From contig OY755243.1 of assembly GCA_963576725.1 (NCBI GenBank), forward strand, positions 72,562,106-72,626,105: a stretch of DNA of 64,000 nucleotides. Direction: 5' to 3'. The notes below the pieces were generated by a model. That model was not told where the DNA came from. It saw only the letters and a list, made by a program, of their open reading frames with translations, and ran no database searches. This stretch comes from Azorinus chamasolen. Its lineage: Eukaryota > Mollusca > Bivalvia > Cardiida > Solecurtidae. The position numbers were made by a program, and so were the translations under genes. Positions 41,788 through 51,690 of the stretch are shown here, piece after piece (within the stretch, counting starts at the first letter, position 1; each line of letters opens with the position of its first letter).

Positions 41788-42234
41788 TTAACCCTTTTAT
41801 ATTGTGAATATGCATGCGCAAGAAAAAATGATACCATGAATATTAATTAACTGACTTTTTTTAAAATGGCACTATGAACAAGTTAAATTTTATCATGAAA
41901 AAACCCCCCAGTATAATCAAATCTACATTATTTCATACTGACAGAGCAGACCCTGATCAGACGGCTCCTGTAGAAGCATTTCATAAACAAACAGAGCAGA
42001 CCCTGATCAGATGGCTCCTGTAGGAGCATTTCATAAACAAACAGAGTAGATCAGACAGCTTCTGTAGGAGATGACTAAATTAGGGTCTGAGTCTGCTCTG
42101 TTTGCTTATATATGTTAGATGTCTACTGTCTGCTATAGCAATAATTTTCCTCAATAAATAGTTTTCAATAAAAGAAAATAATTAATACTCATAATGGGCA
42201 GTCTTGTATGAATAATCATCAAGTATAGAGTTAA
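41788..42234. mobile_element. PB-A2 long-long element with triplicated hairpin stem
   Basis: TTAACCCTTTTATATTGTGA long arm in reverse, a 50-bp unit (catttcataaacaaacagag...ctcctgtaggag) about three times (41930-42070), then gggtctgagtctgctctgtt and a forward long arm ending tatagagTTAA. There is no short arm. Confidence 0.75.
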
Positions 42235-42319
42235 ATCCATGCTGCAAGAGTATTCTGTCTGCAGTATAGGAATAGCATCTTACAAATACTGATGTTCCAC
42301 AAAAGGCAAAATGAATAGT

Positions 42320-42560
42320 AATTTGTTTGTTTTACGTCCTTTCTGCTCACTATGGGCTAATTGGACATCCCAGAGAGAGTGTGGAGAGGATACAATGCCC
42401 TACTGTTATTATCGACAGAGTTCCTCTGATTCTTTTAGATACCCAGTATAAAGCACTGATACATCGGACCTCGGTTTATAGTCTCGTCCAAAGGAGTTGG
42501 TGCGGAGGGGGATCGAACCCAGGACCCTTGGTATTGTAGTCATGCCACATGTCCACAGGT
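42320..42560 (-). mobile_element. Candidate tRNA-derived SINE
   Basis: On the minus strand, gtggcatgactacaatacca is followed by GGGTTCGATCCC, a good RNA polymerase III B-box, at 42510-42521, then about 190 bp ending ggacgtaaaacaaacaaa. A-box agreement is modest. Only one copy is in the window. Confidence 0.5.
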
Positions 42561-42782
42561 AGTAATTTGTTGTCTCCTTCATTTTTTTTATAAACAAAGT
42601 GTGCATTACTGGTATTAATATGATACCATTTCTGGAAACTTTTACTGGGAAAATTTATTTTGGCTGAAAAATGAAGAAACAGAAATTATTCCTGTAAAAT
42701 TATGTAACAGGCTCAATCCAAGTGAAAACAGTTTCTCCAAGTCTGGCTCTAAGCTTATAACAACCAATATAAATTTGACTCT

Positions 42783-42986
42783 TTTAAAGCAGAGTTTTCA
42801 AAGTGAAATGGTCCATCAATCTTTAATAGTAGAGTCCACTCAGTATGAAAGGATATACTTTGCGATAGGATTTTGAATGACAAACAGTGCAGACCCTGAT
42901 CAGAGGGCTCTTCTAGGAGTCCTCTGGTCTGGGTCTACAATGTTTCCCAATGTCAGTATGCACATGTCTAGCACTCAAAGGGTTAA
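42783..42986 (+). mobile_element. PB-D MITE
   Basis: tttaaagcagagttttcaaa, gaatgacaaacagtgcagac, apex GGGCTCTTCTAGGAGTCC, ending cactcaaaGGGTTAA. Confidence 0.8.
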
Positions 42987-43171
42987 GATCTGTTCCCACC
43001 GGGCTGTGCTACATTTGATAAGTTGATTGCCCATTAGTTTGTCAATGATAGAAAAACACATAACTATTACAGGGAAAATTGCCTCTGTCACCAATGCTGG
43101 GGGTGAAGCAATTTGGGAATTAATTCTCTGCTGCCACTGAAAGCTTGTTAACCCTTGCCTTGCTGAGTATG

Positions 43172-43377
43172 ACCACAACAGAAATCCTACCTTAGTTTAG
43201 ATACACATCACATGCAGAACAACTTCGTATCCGACCATTCAGGATCTAAATAAAGTTTGGCATGTACATACTCCATTATTAAGAAAATCTGATGAAGTTG
43301 AACAGAGAATAAGGAGAATAGTTGGAACAGACAACATTTTTTACAGCATAATAAATAATGATGTCCAAATTACTCTA
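43172..43377. other. No recognised feature
   Basis: Unassigned. Confidence 0.35.
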
Positions 43378-43475
43378 ACTATTCGGACAGGCAAGCTTAG
43401 GTGAATAGTGTAGACCCAGATATAACTACTCCTAAAGAAGCAGTCTGATCAGGGGCTCTACTATTTGCTACTACA
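43378..43475 (+). mobile_element. H-family copy
   Basis: ctattcggacaggcaagctt, gtgaatagtgtagacccaga, apex ctactcctaaagaagcag, ggggctctactatttgct. Confidence 0.6.
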
Positions 43476-44083
43476 TGTATGTTTATTATAGTCCAATTTA
43501 AAGATATCAAAATGATGCCAGATTGAATTATTCAGCTTTACAACATGGGTAGATGGAGAGGCGAGACTGTGTGTCTGATTATATTTAGGGTATAAAGAGT
43601 AGGCAGGGAAGACTGATTCCATTAGAACATAATAGAGTAGCAATTACTAGGGACAAAGATGTGATAACAACATGTTTTCTGAATTTTAACATGAATTTAA
43701 CATCAATCATAACCAATGTTATTGTTTTGGTATGATGTGTGAGACAATGAAATAGACCCATAGGAAGATTTCTGACAATCTGATCCTATTTCAAAACTGT
43801 AATTATACAATAACAGCTATTTAAGCCCTAAAATGCTATGACAATTTAGATCTCCAAATGATTGTGTCCAAAACATGACTCTACAATATTTGTTTAATTT
43901 CATTTAAAGTGCAACAGATCTTCTTTTCAGTTTTGAAATTTATTTAGTTTACATTGATTATGTAAGAATGTCACTGGAAGTACTTTCATGGAAACAAATG
44001 GTGCTTGAGCTGAAAAAATGAACCGCATCTTCCAAGAAAAGGTTAGCTTCAGGGATGCATAGACTGTAGATCCAGATCAGGGT
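43476..44083. other. No recognised feature
   Basis: Repeat-poor unique sequence with no open frame or motif recognised. Confidence 0.4.
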
Positions 44084-44253
44084 CCATGCTTATAAAGCTT
44101 TTTAGTTGAGTCTGAGTACGTTCTCAAGCTTTTGATTGGTCAGATTTGAGTTCTCAAGCTTTTGATTGGTCAGATTTGAGCCAAAGGTTCAAATCTGACC
44201 AATCAAAAACTTGAGAACGAACTCAGACTCAACTAAAGGTTTTATAAGCATGG
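44084..44253. mobile_element. M foldback with CCAAT-type motifs
   Basis: ccatgcttataaagcttttt, agttgagtctgag and gttctcaagcttttgattgg, mirrored by ccaatcaaaaacttgagaac, ctcagactcaact and tttataagcatgg. The inner 30-bp segment (gttctcaagcttttgattgg...) is duplicated in the left arm only. Unrelated to the other families; single copy here. Confidence 0.78.
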
Positions 44254-44261
44254 ATACTGGT

Positions 44262-44480
44262 GTTCAGGTCTAAATTTTTTCATGATGTCATTATTTCTTA
44301 TGCTGTTGGGTGCACTGGTTGTACAATCAACTTGTAAATAGTGCAGACCCTGATGAGACAGCTCCTGCAGGAGCTGTCTCATCTGGGTCTTCACTATTTA
44401 CAGGTAGGTATATTGACGTGAATAGCAAGCGAAGGGTTAAATTCTTACATGCATATTCATCAGGTAAAATGCTAAAGAAC
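44262..44480. mobile_element. PB-A2 long-arm fragment with a truncated PB-E insertion
   Basis: catgatgtcattatttctta is followed by PB-E starting inside its arm (gttgggtgcactggttgtac), hairpin apex CAGCTCCTGCAGGAGCTG, outer arm gtaggtatattgacgtgaat, GGGTTAA at 44437-44440, then attcttacatgcatattcat of the host. Confidence 0.7.
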
Positions 44481-44493
44481 ACTGTTTGGAACA

Positions 44494-44746
44494 TTAACCC
44501 TTTCCCTCATGTAAATGCTTTTTCACATATTTGCAAACAGAGTAGACCCAGATCAGAAAGCTCCTACAGGAGCTGTCTGATCAGGGTCTGCTCTGTTTGC
44601 TAATGGAATTTGGTAGATCTGTTTCTTTACTTTCTAAAAGACCTACAATGTTCCACCTTCCACATTTCATTATAACTATTTTGTCCATGAACATACAGTA
44701 TACGTAGGTATTGAAATTTGGAAATAAACAACAAGGAAAGGGTTCA
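44494..44746 (+). mobile_element. PB-A1 MITE (253 bp)
   Basis: TTAACCCTTTCCCTCATGTA to aaggaaagggttca. Apex AGCTCCTACAGGAGCT; A1 long arm. Confidence 0.88.
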
Positions 44747-45124
44747 ACCATTAAATATTAAGTTGTTTGTTTTAGGATTATCCACCCCCTCTGAGGAAGT
44801 AAGTGTATTCATAAAAAGTATCTTGTTTTGACAGAAGCCCAGAAATTTGTATTCTGTAGAGGGCTTGTCCTCATCAATGTTTGGGCTACAGGTTATGAAA
44901 TATTTAATGTTGACCTTTTGATTTTCAAAGATCAAAGAAGCCGAATTCAGTAAGAATAAAGGGCTATTTCCTAATTGTTTGCAAATACATGATTTGTCTC
45001 ATGACAAGTGTCCCATTTATTAGACCATACCCGTCCTCTTGACTCTCAACTTGCCAAGTAATTGTTGTATGCAAATATTGTCACCAGCTTAATTTTACAA
45101 AGGACATTTTTATCTTCCAGCATC
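44747..45124. other. No recognised feature
   Basis: Unassigned. Confidence 0.35.
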
Positions 45125-45432
45125 TATCAGATGGTTTGGATCCCCATTAACCCTTTCCCTCATATAAACGTATTTTCACGCATTTGCAAACAGAGTAGAC
45201 CCAGATCAGACGGCTCCTAGAGGAGCCGTCTGATCAGGGTCTACTCTGTTTGCTAACAGAATTTGATGGATCTGTTTCTTTGCTTACTAAAATGTCTACA
45301 ATGTTCCACCTTGCATATTTCTTTATAACTATTTTGTTAATGAATATTCATTAGGTTATGAAATTTGAAATAAACATAGAACAGGGAAAGGGTTAAACAC
45401 TGTCATGCTGAGTTCCAAGCTGTCTGCATGGT
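45125..45432 (+). mobile_element. PB-F copy split by PB-A1
   Basis: atcagatggtttggatcccc before and acactgtcatgctgagttcc plus aagctgtctgcatgg after the PB-A1. Confidence 0.45.
45147..45396 (+). mobile_element. PB-A1 MITE, complete (250 bp)
   Basis: TTAACCCTTTCCCTCATATA to acagggaaaGGGTTAA. Apex GACGGCTCCTAGAGGAGCCG. One of the best-preserved copies, nearly identical to that at 21059. Confidence 0.92.
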
Positions 45433-45538
45433 TACAATAATATCTTCAAAAACTTGCAAAGATAATATACATGCAAGTATGCATACAGTGAAATGTGGCA
45501 AATATTTCTGATTTTATATGATCAAAATACAATGTACC

Positions 45539-45760
45539 TTAACCCTCTAAGACTTTAAACACCTTTGTAAACAGAGAAGATCCAGATCAGCTGGCTACTG
45601 CTGGGGCCATCTGATCAGGACCTTAGCTCTGTTTGCTTATGGAATTTAATAGAGTTAAATTTATTATACAATTTACACCTGGGGTCAAAACTTTTCTTTT
45701 TTTATATGCTATTATAAAATATAAACTAATCAATATACTTATTCATACATATATGTTAAT
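45539..45760 (+). mobile_element. PB-A copy, right end lost
   Basis: TTAACCCTCTAAGACTTTAA, gtaaacagagaagatccaga, apex ggctactgctggggcc, partial long arm. Confidence 0.65.
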
Positions 45761-46133
45761 ATGCAACATTTTAACGTTCAATAAATTGAGTAAATTTTTC
45801 AGATCTGCAATAAAAAGGACCTTTAAATTGGGGTGAGATTTTATCTTTAACATACTGTTTATTTAATGATTAAGTTGATCGTTGTTTTGTTTTTAGCATT
45901 ATTCAAGACAGCATTTTGATGTGTTGTTTTGCAGAAATTCCTTTTTATAATCCATAAAGCATTACTTCTTATAAGACTTCTGTTAAGAGCCATAGTGCTG
46001 TTTCTGCTGCCTAGTAAATGAATGCAAACAGCATGGCCAAGTTGACATGGTTTCTACAATGGGACCACTGTAGTTGACATTTCAAGTGGGCAGTATAAGG
46101 TTGCCCTAACAGTGGGTCAGTGTCTGAAGTGCT
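45761..46133. other. No recognised feature
   Basis: Unassigned. Confidence 0.35.
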
Positions 46134-46360
46134 TAGCCCTAACTTTGAATGTGGCAATCCAGTGCACAGGCACTTGCAAACAGTGAAGATCCAGATAACA
46201 GTGCTCTTGGAGGAGCTCTCTGAACAGGGTCTGCACTTTTTGTCATTTGAAATCCTCTAGCAAATATGTATCTTTATTTACTAAATGCAGTGAATGGACT
46301 TTTCAATTAAACAGTGATGGGCCATTCCACTTTGAATATTCAGCATACAAAGGGTTAGTT
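46134..46360 (-). mobile_element. PB-D copy
   Basis: ttagccctaactttgaatgt, gcaaacagtgaagatccaga, apex TGCTCTTGGAGGAGCTC, aaacagtgatgggccattcc, tgaatattcagc, aaagggttag. Confidence 0.72.
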
Positions 46361-46389
46361 TACAACAAAACTACTGAACCATTAGTCCA

Positions 46390-46602
46390 TTAAACTTATC
46401 AATGCTGAATTTTCAAATGGTCAGTTCCAAAATTCAAAAAGGTCAAGATTACTGTGAATATTCAGGGATCTTTTAAAGAAAAGTGTAATCAAACGAACAG
46501 TGCAGATCCTGATGACAGGGCTCCTCTAGAAGCCCTCTCTTATCTGGGTCTACACTGTTTGCAAAGAACTTCAGTGACTTGTGTCCCCATTGAAAGGGTT
46601 AA
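46390..46602 (+). mobile_element. PB-D2 MITE
   Basis: TTAAACTTATCAATGCTGAA to attgaaaGGGTTAA. Hairpin gaacagtgcagatcctgatg, apex GGCTCCTCTAGAAGCC. It abuts the next PB-D. Confidence 0.8.
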
Positions 46603-46807
46603 ACCTTCCACAAGTGGAATGGTCAAATGCTGTTCAACAGCAGAGAGTGCATTAAGAATGAAAGGGTATTATACAGTTAATACATTTTAAATGGAAAACA
46701 TTGTAGATCCTAAACAGAGGGCTCCTCTAGGACTCCTATAATCAGGATCACCACTTTTTGCAAAATGTGAATGCCATTTATCCTGATAGCTGCATTCAAA
46801 GTGTTAA
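46599..46807 (+). mobile_element. PB-D copy abutting D2
   Basis: TTAAACCTTCCACAAGTGGA to gcattcaaagtgTTAA. Apex GGCTCCTCTAGGACTCC. Confidence 0.75.
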
Positions 46808-46860
46808 CATTTAGCAGCATGAGTGATGACTTCCCAGCTTGCTTATAGTAGGCCGGTGGT

Positions 46861-46896
46861 CTTCTGTGCATGGTGCATTTGTTCTATGCACAGAAG
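46861..46896. repeat. Short hairpin, 11-bp arms
   Basis: cttctgtgcat and atgcacagaag around a loop of about 14 bases. Not linked to a family. Confidence 0.6.
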
Positions 46897-46927
46897 AGCA
46901 TCTGAGGATCAGAGCTGGACATTGCAA

Positions 46928-47249
46928 TACAGTGCTCCCTCCCTACAACGGCCCTCTCAATAACGATTCCCTTCCTTACAACAACATATGTCACTGTTTC
47001 CGAAACAACAAGGCTCCAGAAACAACGTTTTTATGCCTCCATCAAACCCTATGTTGTGCCCACTCTTTAGAATCGTCACAACATAGGATTTGATTGAGGA
47101 ATAACGGTTTAGTTCTCGAAATACACCTTATCTGGGGATCTGCAAACAAGCTAATTATGTTTGATTTTCCCTCCCTATAACAACTCCCTCTGAACAACAC
47201 ATATAATCTTCGTATCCCAAAGGGTGTCATTGTAGAGAGGGAGCACAAT
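46928..47249 (+). mobile_element. Family N: pogo/Tigger-like MITE with nested G
   Basis: TACAGTGCTCCCTCCCTACA to cattgtagagagggagcac. Interior has gaaacaacaaggctccagaa, G-family sequence at 47032-47142, and ccctccctataacaactccc. TIR of about 19 bp; right target base not preserved. Confidence 0.68.
47032..47142 (+). mobile_element. G-family copy inside N
   Basis: ccatcaaaccctatgttgtg, ctctttagaatcgtcacaac and ataggatttgattgaggaat, ending cttatctggggatctg. Confidence 0.65.
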
Positions 47250-47407
47250 ATCACTGAAATACTGTTAAAGTGACATTAAACCCAATATAAACAAACAAAC
47301 AAATAATAAGATCATGATGAGAAATCAGGTGACTGGTCATTTTATCAGGATCCAAATGTCATGAATGTTGTTTACTTTAAAAAGAGAGATAAATGTATCA
47401 TTTAAGT

Positions 47408-47495
47408 TCCGATAAACCTAGTATTAACAAAGTGATTCTCCGGCTGGCATGCTGTTATTGACTAGCTTTAATTCTTTTTCGGCCTTATATAAACA
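47408..47495. repeat. J-family relative
   Basis: ctagtattaacaaagtgatt, ctccggctggcatgctgtta, tttttcggccttatataaac; diverged counterpart of 13105-13180. Confidence 0.45.
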
Positions 47496-47502
47496 GATTT
47501 TA

Positions 47503-47655
47503 ACTTACTCCATGAAGTTACATCAGAAAATGTAGGATGAGATCTATATAATTCCATATGTAAACAGAGCAAAGCCTCATGGCACTCCTACAGGAACTGC
47601 CTGATCAGGGTCTTCTCTCTTTGTAAATCCATACAATGGTGGAAAATGTACAATC
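47503..47655 (-). mobile_element. PB-A2 copy, partial
   Basis: ttaacttactccatgaagtt, gtaaacagagcaaagcctca, apex CACTCCTACAGGAACTG. Confidence 0.55.
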
Positions 47656-48042
47656 ACATTCATATACTTTCCTGCAAATTCCATAAATAAACAGAGCAGA
47701 TCCTGATCAGACAGTTCCTATAGGAGCTGTCTCATGATCTGAGTACTCTGTTTGCATTAACCCTTCTCTTGCTGAATTTTAAAACACATTCTCCTTCTTT
47801 ACCCATGCCCTGTTGTATAATTACATATATCTTCACTGTGTACAAGTATTTCACTGTGCAATCACTGCAGTGGAGTGCACTGGTTGAACAATCAACTTGT
47901 AAATAGTGCAGACCCTGATGAGACAGCTCCTGCAGGAGCTCTCATCTGGGTCTTCACTATTTACAGGTAGGTATATTGACGTGAATAGCAAGCTAAGGGT
48001 TAAGGTATCAAAAGGCAAGCCTCTATCTGGAAAAGGGTAAAC
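47656..48042 (-). mobile_element. PB-A2 copy with nested PB-E
   Basis: aaataaacagagcagatcct, apex GTTCCTATAGGAGC, gagtactctgtttgca, PB-E, then ggtatcaaaaggcaagcctc and tggaaaagggtaaac. Confidence 0.75.
47757..48003 (-). mobile_element. PB-E MITE (247 bp)
   Basis: TTAACCCTTCTCTTGCTGAA to gcaagctaaGGGTTAA. Apex AGCTCCTGCAGGAGCT; a 4-bp deletion in the right stem. Inserted at the foot of a PB-A hairpin. Confidence 0.9.
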
Positions 48043-48291
48043 ATAATAAATTTGCATGGTCCCTTTGGATAATATTAGCAATCTCCCTCTGAACTCTGCA
48101 GATGTTAATGCCCTAAAAACCAGTAACAATGTGCATAATATGGACAGAAGATTCCACTATGATGATTCAAGGATTTATGGGCTAACTTATCTGACCAACT
48201 AGCCCGGGCTAAGAAATCTAACATACAGGTAACAGGAAATCCCTAGTGGTCAAAGTTAATACTGTAACACCTGTTCTGTTTACATTAGTAT

Positions 48292-48531
48292 TTAACCCTT
48301 TCCCTGTTCTGTGTTCATTCCAAATTTCAGTACCAACTGAATATTCATTAGCAAATAGTTATGATGAAATATGGAAGGCGGAACATTTTAGACAGCAAGG
48401 AAACAGATCTTTCATATTCTATTAGCAAACAGAGTAGACCCTGATCAGACGGCTCCTCTAGGAGCCATCTGATCTGGGTCTATTCTGTTTGCAAATGCGT
48501 GAAAACATGTTTATATGAGGGAAAGGGTTAA
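48292..48531 (-). mobile_element. PB-A1 MITE, complete (240 bp)
   Basis: TTAACCCTTTCCCTGTTCTG to gagggaaaGGGTTAA. Apex GACGGCTCCTCTAGGAGCCA. Confidence 0.9.
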
Positions 48532-48594
48532 CTCCTTGCAAGCCCAGTTATTTTTGTCTGCAAAAATATTGTCTGCTCAATATTCTCATGATTT

Positions 48595-48790
48595 AACAAC
48601 AGTCCGAATGTCAAAGTGTTTAGATCCTGATGAGATGCTGAGATACACCAAGCAATATGTAGTCCCAAATTTGCATAATATGATAATTGGCAAATAGTTA
48701 AGAACTAGATCTACCCTTCAATAAATTATCTATCTGCAACATAATATATTGAATGAGTTCTGACATCTGATCAGGATCCAAGCTGGGGGG
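48595..48790 (+). mobile_element. PB-F copy with expanded interior
   Basis: gtgtttagatcctgatgaga, tgctgagatacaccaagcaa, then far stem gacatctgatcaggatccaa. Confidence 0.45.
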
Positions 48791-48821
48791 ACATAATGAT
48801 CTTTGGTTTTAGAAAGAGATA

Positions 48822-49073
48822 TTAACCCTTTCCCTGCTCTGTGTTTATTACAAATTTCAATACCTACTGACTATACTTGGACAAATAATAATTATAATGA
48901 AATATGGAAGTTGGAACATTGTAGCCCTTTAAGAAAGAAAAGAAACAGATATATCAAATTCTATTAGCAAACAGAGCAGACCCTGATCAGACGGCTCCTC
49001 TAGGAGCCGTCTGATCTGGGTCTTCTCTGTTTGCCGGTGCGTGAAAACACGTTTATATGAGGGAAAGGATTAA
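48822..49073 (-). mobile_element. PB-A1 MITE, complete (252 bp)
   Basis: TTAACCCTTTCCCTGCTCTG to gagggaaaggaTTAA. Apex GACGGCTCCTCTAGGAGCCG. Confidence 0.92.
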
Positions 49074-49132
49074 AGATACTTACATTACTACTTTGAATGT
49101 ATTTAGAAGAGGCACAGATAACTGGCCTTTCC

Positions 49133-49412
49133 TTATCAATACACCTTTTCAGGCCTTTGCAAACAGAGTAGCCCCAGATAAAATGTTCATGAATACTATA
49201 TACATCTGATTCTTCAGTTTCTGCCATAGTCAAAGTCTTTTGTTAATATGCCATAACTCATCCCCTCATAGGCTATTTTTTTCTTTGAATAAATCTACTG
49301 AAAAGGAGAATTTACAAAAGAAAAGGAAAATCTTAGAATGGTGTAGTTTTGAAACATAATTGTGATAAATAGAGCACTATGCTCTACCATTTTTACATGA
49401 AAATTCATCAGG
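49133..49412 (+). mobile_element. PB-A2 copy, hairpin collapsed, with PB-B fragment
   Basis: caccttttcaggcctttgca, gtagccccagataaaatgtt, long arm to atatgccat, PB-B piece, then ttttacatgaaaattcatca. Confidence 0.6.
49252..49398 (+). mobile_element. PB-B left arm and partial stem
   Basis: taactcatcccctcataggc, gataaatagagcactatgct; the right arm is missing. Confidence 0.65.
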
Positions 49413-49633
49413 TGTGGAGTTCTTACTGATGGCAAAATGTTACTTTGCTACAGATTCATATTTTCCTGACTGAAAGGAAGGTTCTACAAGGCATGGTCAT
49501 CGGAAGTTTTCTTTTAATTAATCAGTGTCTATGTAACTGGCAATAATCTGGACTCTGCATAGGAAGTAATATTGTCATCTGCAAACTTTGTGGTCTGCTA
49601 CAATTCTGAAAGTACATTTTTCTTCCATTTCTT

Positions 49634-49974
49634 TTAACCCTTTCCCTGTTCTATATTTATCCCAAATTTCAATACTTATTGAATACTCATGGACAGAATA
49701 TTTACAATGAAATATGGAAGGTGGAACATTGTAGTCATTTTAGAAACTAAAGAAGCATATCTATCAAATTCCATTTGCAAACAGAGCAGACCCCGTCAGA
49801 CGGTTCTTACAGGAGACGTCTGATCTGGGTCTGTTCTGTTTGCTTATGCAATTAGTCTCTACTAATACCAAATATTCATGTGTGCATTAAAATATGCCAT
49901 TATGAAAATTCTGCTAATAAATATTCATGATGTCATATTTTTCTTACATGAATATTCAACAGGGAAAGGGTTAA
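49634..49974. mobile_element. PB-A1/A2 long-long hybrid (341 bp)
   Basis: TTAACCCTTTCCCTGTTCTA with the A1 long arm in reverse, hairpin apex GGTTCTTACAGGAGAC, then an A2 long arm in forward orientation (gcttatgcaattagtctcta, catgatgtcatatttttctt) ending GGGTTAA. No short arm. Confidence 0.82.
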
Positions 49975-49989
49975 ATAAAACAATACATG

Positions 49990-50095
49990 TGTCTGAGTGT
50001 AAATTAGTTTGGAATTTGATGAAATACTAAGTTAATTACTAAACGTTTCATCTGAATACAAACTGTTGGCATCGGTTATCACAAATTTGGTCTAT
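49990..50095 (+). mobile_element. PB-F hairpin
   Basis: aattagtttggaatttgatg and acgtttcatctgaatacaaa. Confidence 0.5.
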
Positions 50096-50254
50096 TGTAT
50101 AGAATAAATGATGAAAGTAACTACGTCTATGGGAAACAGGATCAGGTTCAGTGTATCAAGTTCTCATCCAATGTAATCTATTGCTGAACAGGACTTCTGC
50201 AATCAATACATCTAACATTTTGCATGCCAGTGACAATTCATGATTACCCAAGCG

Positions 50255-50335
50255 AAAACCAACATTTTGGATCCTTATGAGGTGCTGTGTAACTCAACAT
50301 CTAATTAGGATCCAAACTGATTGATATTCTGACTG
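50255..50335 (+). mobile_element. PB-F hairpin
   Basis: aacattttggatccttatga and acatctaattaggatccaaa. Confidence 0.55.
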
Positions 50336-50613
50336 CATTTTGTAAGAAATATAATGGATAAAATAACTTGAGAAATGTGACAGAGGGTAATGTTTTCAGA
50401 TGACAATTACATGCAAAGTGCTAATAGTATTACTGCTGGAAGCACTGAAGACATATAAATGATACTGAGACAAAAAGTAATCACACACATACAAAACTAA
50501 TCTCAGAGGTCCACTTTAGTCACAGCCCTGTCTCAGAATGAGAGGAAATGATTGACCCATTCTTAAACCTTTTCCACTCTCAGCAGTTGTCATTGCAAAC
50601 ATCGTCGTCTGCT

Positions 50614-50846
50614 TTAACCTTTCCTCCATAGGCTATTTAGCTATTTATAGACCCAACTTTTTTAAATGAATCTACCGAAAAGGAACATTTACTAGAGAAA
50701 AGGAAAATTTTGAATTTTGTAGTTTTGAAACCATTGTGATAAATAGAGCATTTGCTCCTATAGGAGCAAATGCTCTATTTATCTCAATGGTTTCAAAAGT
50801 TGACTTTTACAGAGGCATAGAAAGGCGTATTTAAGGAAGAAAGGTG
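50614..50846 (+). mobile_element. PB-B MITE
   Basis: TTAACCTTTCCTCCATAGGC to ttaaggaagaaaggtg. A short local duplication (ctatttagctattta) in the left arm. Apex TTTGCTCCTATAGGAGCAAA. Confidence 0.85.
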
Positions 50847-50894
50847 CTGAAATTAGGGATTTTTCTAGTATTTCTTGCCAGGAACACAATAAGT

Positions 50895-50975
50895 ACATCA
50901 AACAGTTTAGATCCTGATAAGACACCAAGTTGCTCTGCATCTAATCTGAATCCAACTTTTTGCATAGGATATCAC
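50895..50975 (+). mobile_element. PB-F hairpin
   Basis: caaacagtttagatcctgat and ctctgcatctaatctgaatc. Confidence 0.55.
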
Positions 50976-51144
50976 AAATTCGGGATGCTACTTAATTTTA
51001 AAGTTCATGTTTTCTACTCAATGTGAACTTTTGAAAGCCTTGGTCAAAGGTTTGGACCCAGACAGAAATCGTCTGGTCCCATGTCACCATATTTGTTTTT
51101 AAGGTAATAAGCTTTCAGATAACAGTGTACATCATAAAAAAAAG

Positions 51145-51365
51145 CCAACCCTTTACATGATAGAAGACATTTAAACATTTGCAAACAGGGAAATCCAGAT
51201 GAAACAGCTTTTTTATCAGTTGTCTGATAAGGGTCTATTATGTTTGCTTATGGAATAATGTAGATTTGGACATGGCCAAAAATCTGTTTTTCACATTCCA
51301 TTATAAAGATTCAGTTAAATAATATTCAGTCATTATTCCTTACATATTCATGAAGTAAAGTCTTA
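51145..51365 (+). mobile_element. PB-A2 copy
   Basis: ccaaccctttacatgataga, gcaaacagggaaatccagat, apex AGCTTTTTTATCAGTTG, long arm ending ttcatgaagtaaagtct. Confidence 0.68.
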
Positions 51366-51480
51366 CAAATACATGGTATTTACTCATCATACAGTTTCGT
51401 TTCCCTTCAAAAAAATACAAGGTCCTTCTCTATTTCTATATAGTCTGCACAAACACTTTTCTGGATTCAGACTATAGACA

Positions 51481-51690
51481 TACAATAAAACCCCTCTAAT
51501 GCGACTACTTAATGAATAAACATGATTGTCTTTATAAGCAGGTGGTTGCTTAATGAAGGACAAAAGTAATGCAGAAAGCTCCTTTTAGGAGCTTTCTGCA
51601 TTACTTTTGTCTTGCATTAAGCTACCACCTGCCTCTACCACCTAGAATTATACCCCTTTTAGGTGATCACATTAGCGGAGTTTTACTGTT
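51481..51690 (+). mobile_element. TA-C2 MITE (210 bp), 74 bp from the TIKI exon
   Basis: TACAATAAAACCCCTCTAAT to gcggagttttactgtt. Core acaaaagtaatgcagaaagc, apex CTCCTTTTAGGAG, nearly perfect. Confidence 0.88.

Noticed and set aside
42505..42560. tRNA gene
   Set aside because: Only the B-box matches; no acceptor stem or anticodon arm can be drawn.
42327..42606. Open frames on both strands over the 42.4-kb segment
   Set aside because: Better explained by the SINE-like element with a B-box; no protein similarity recognised.
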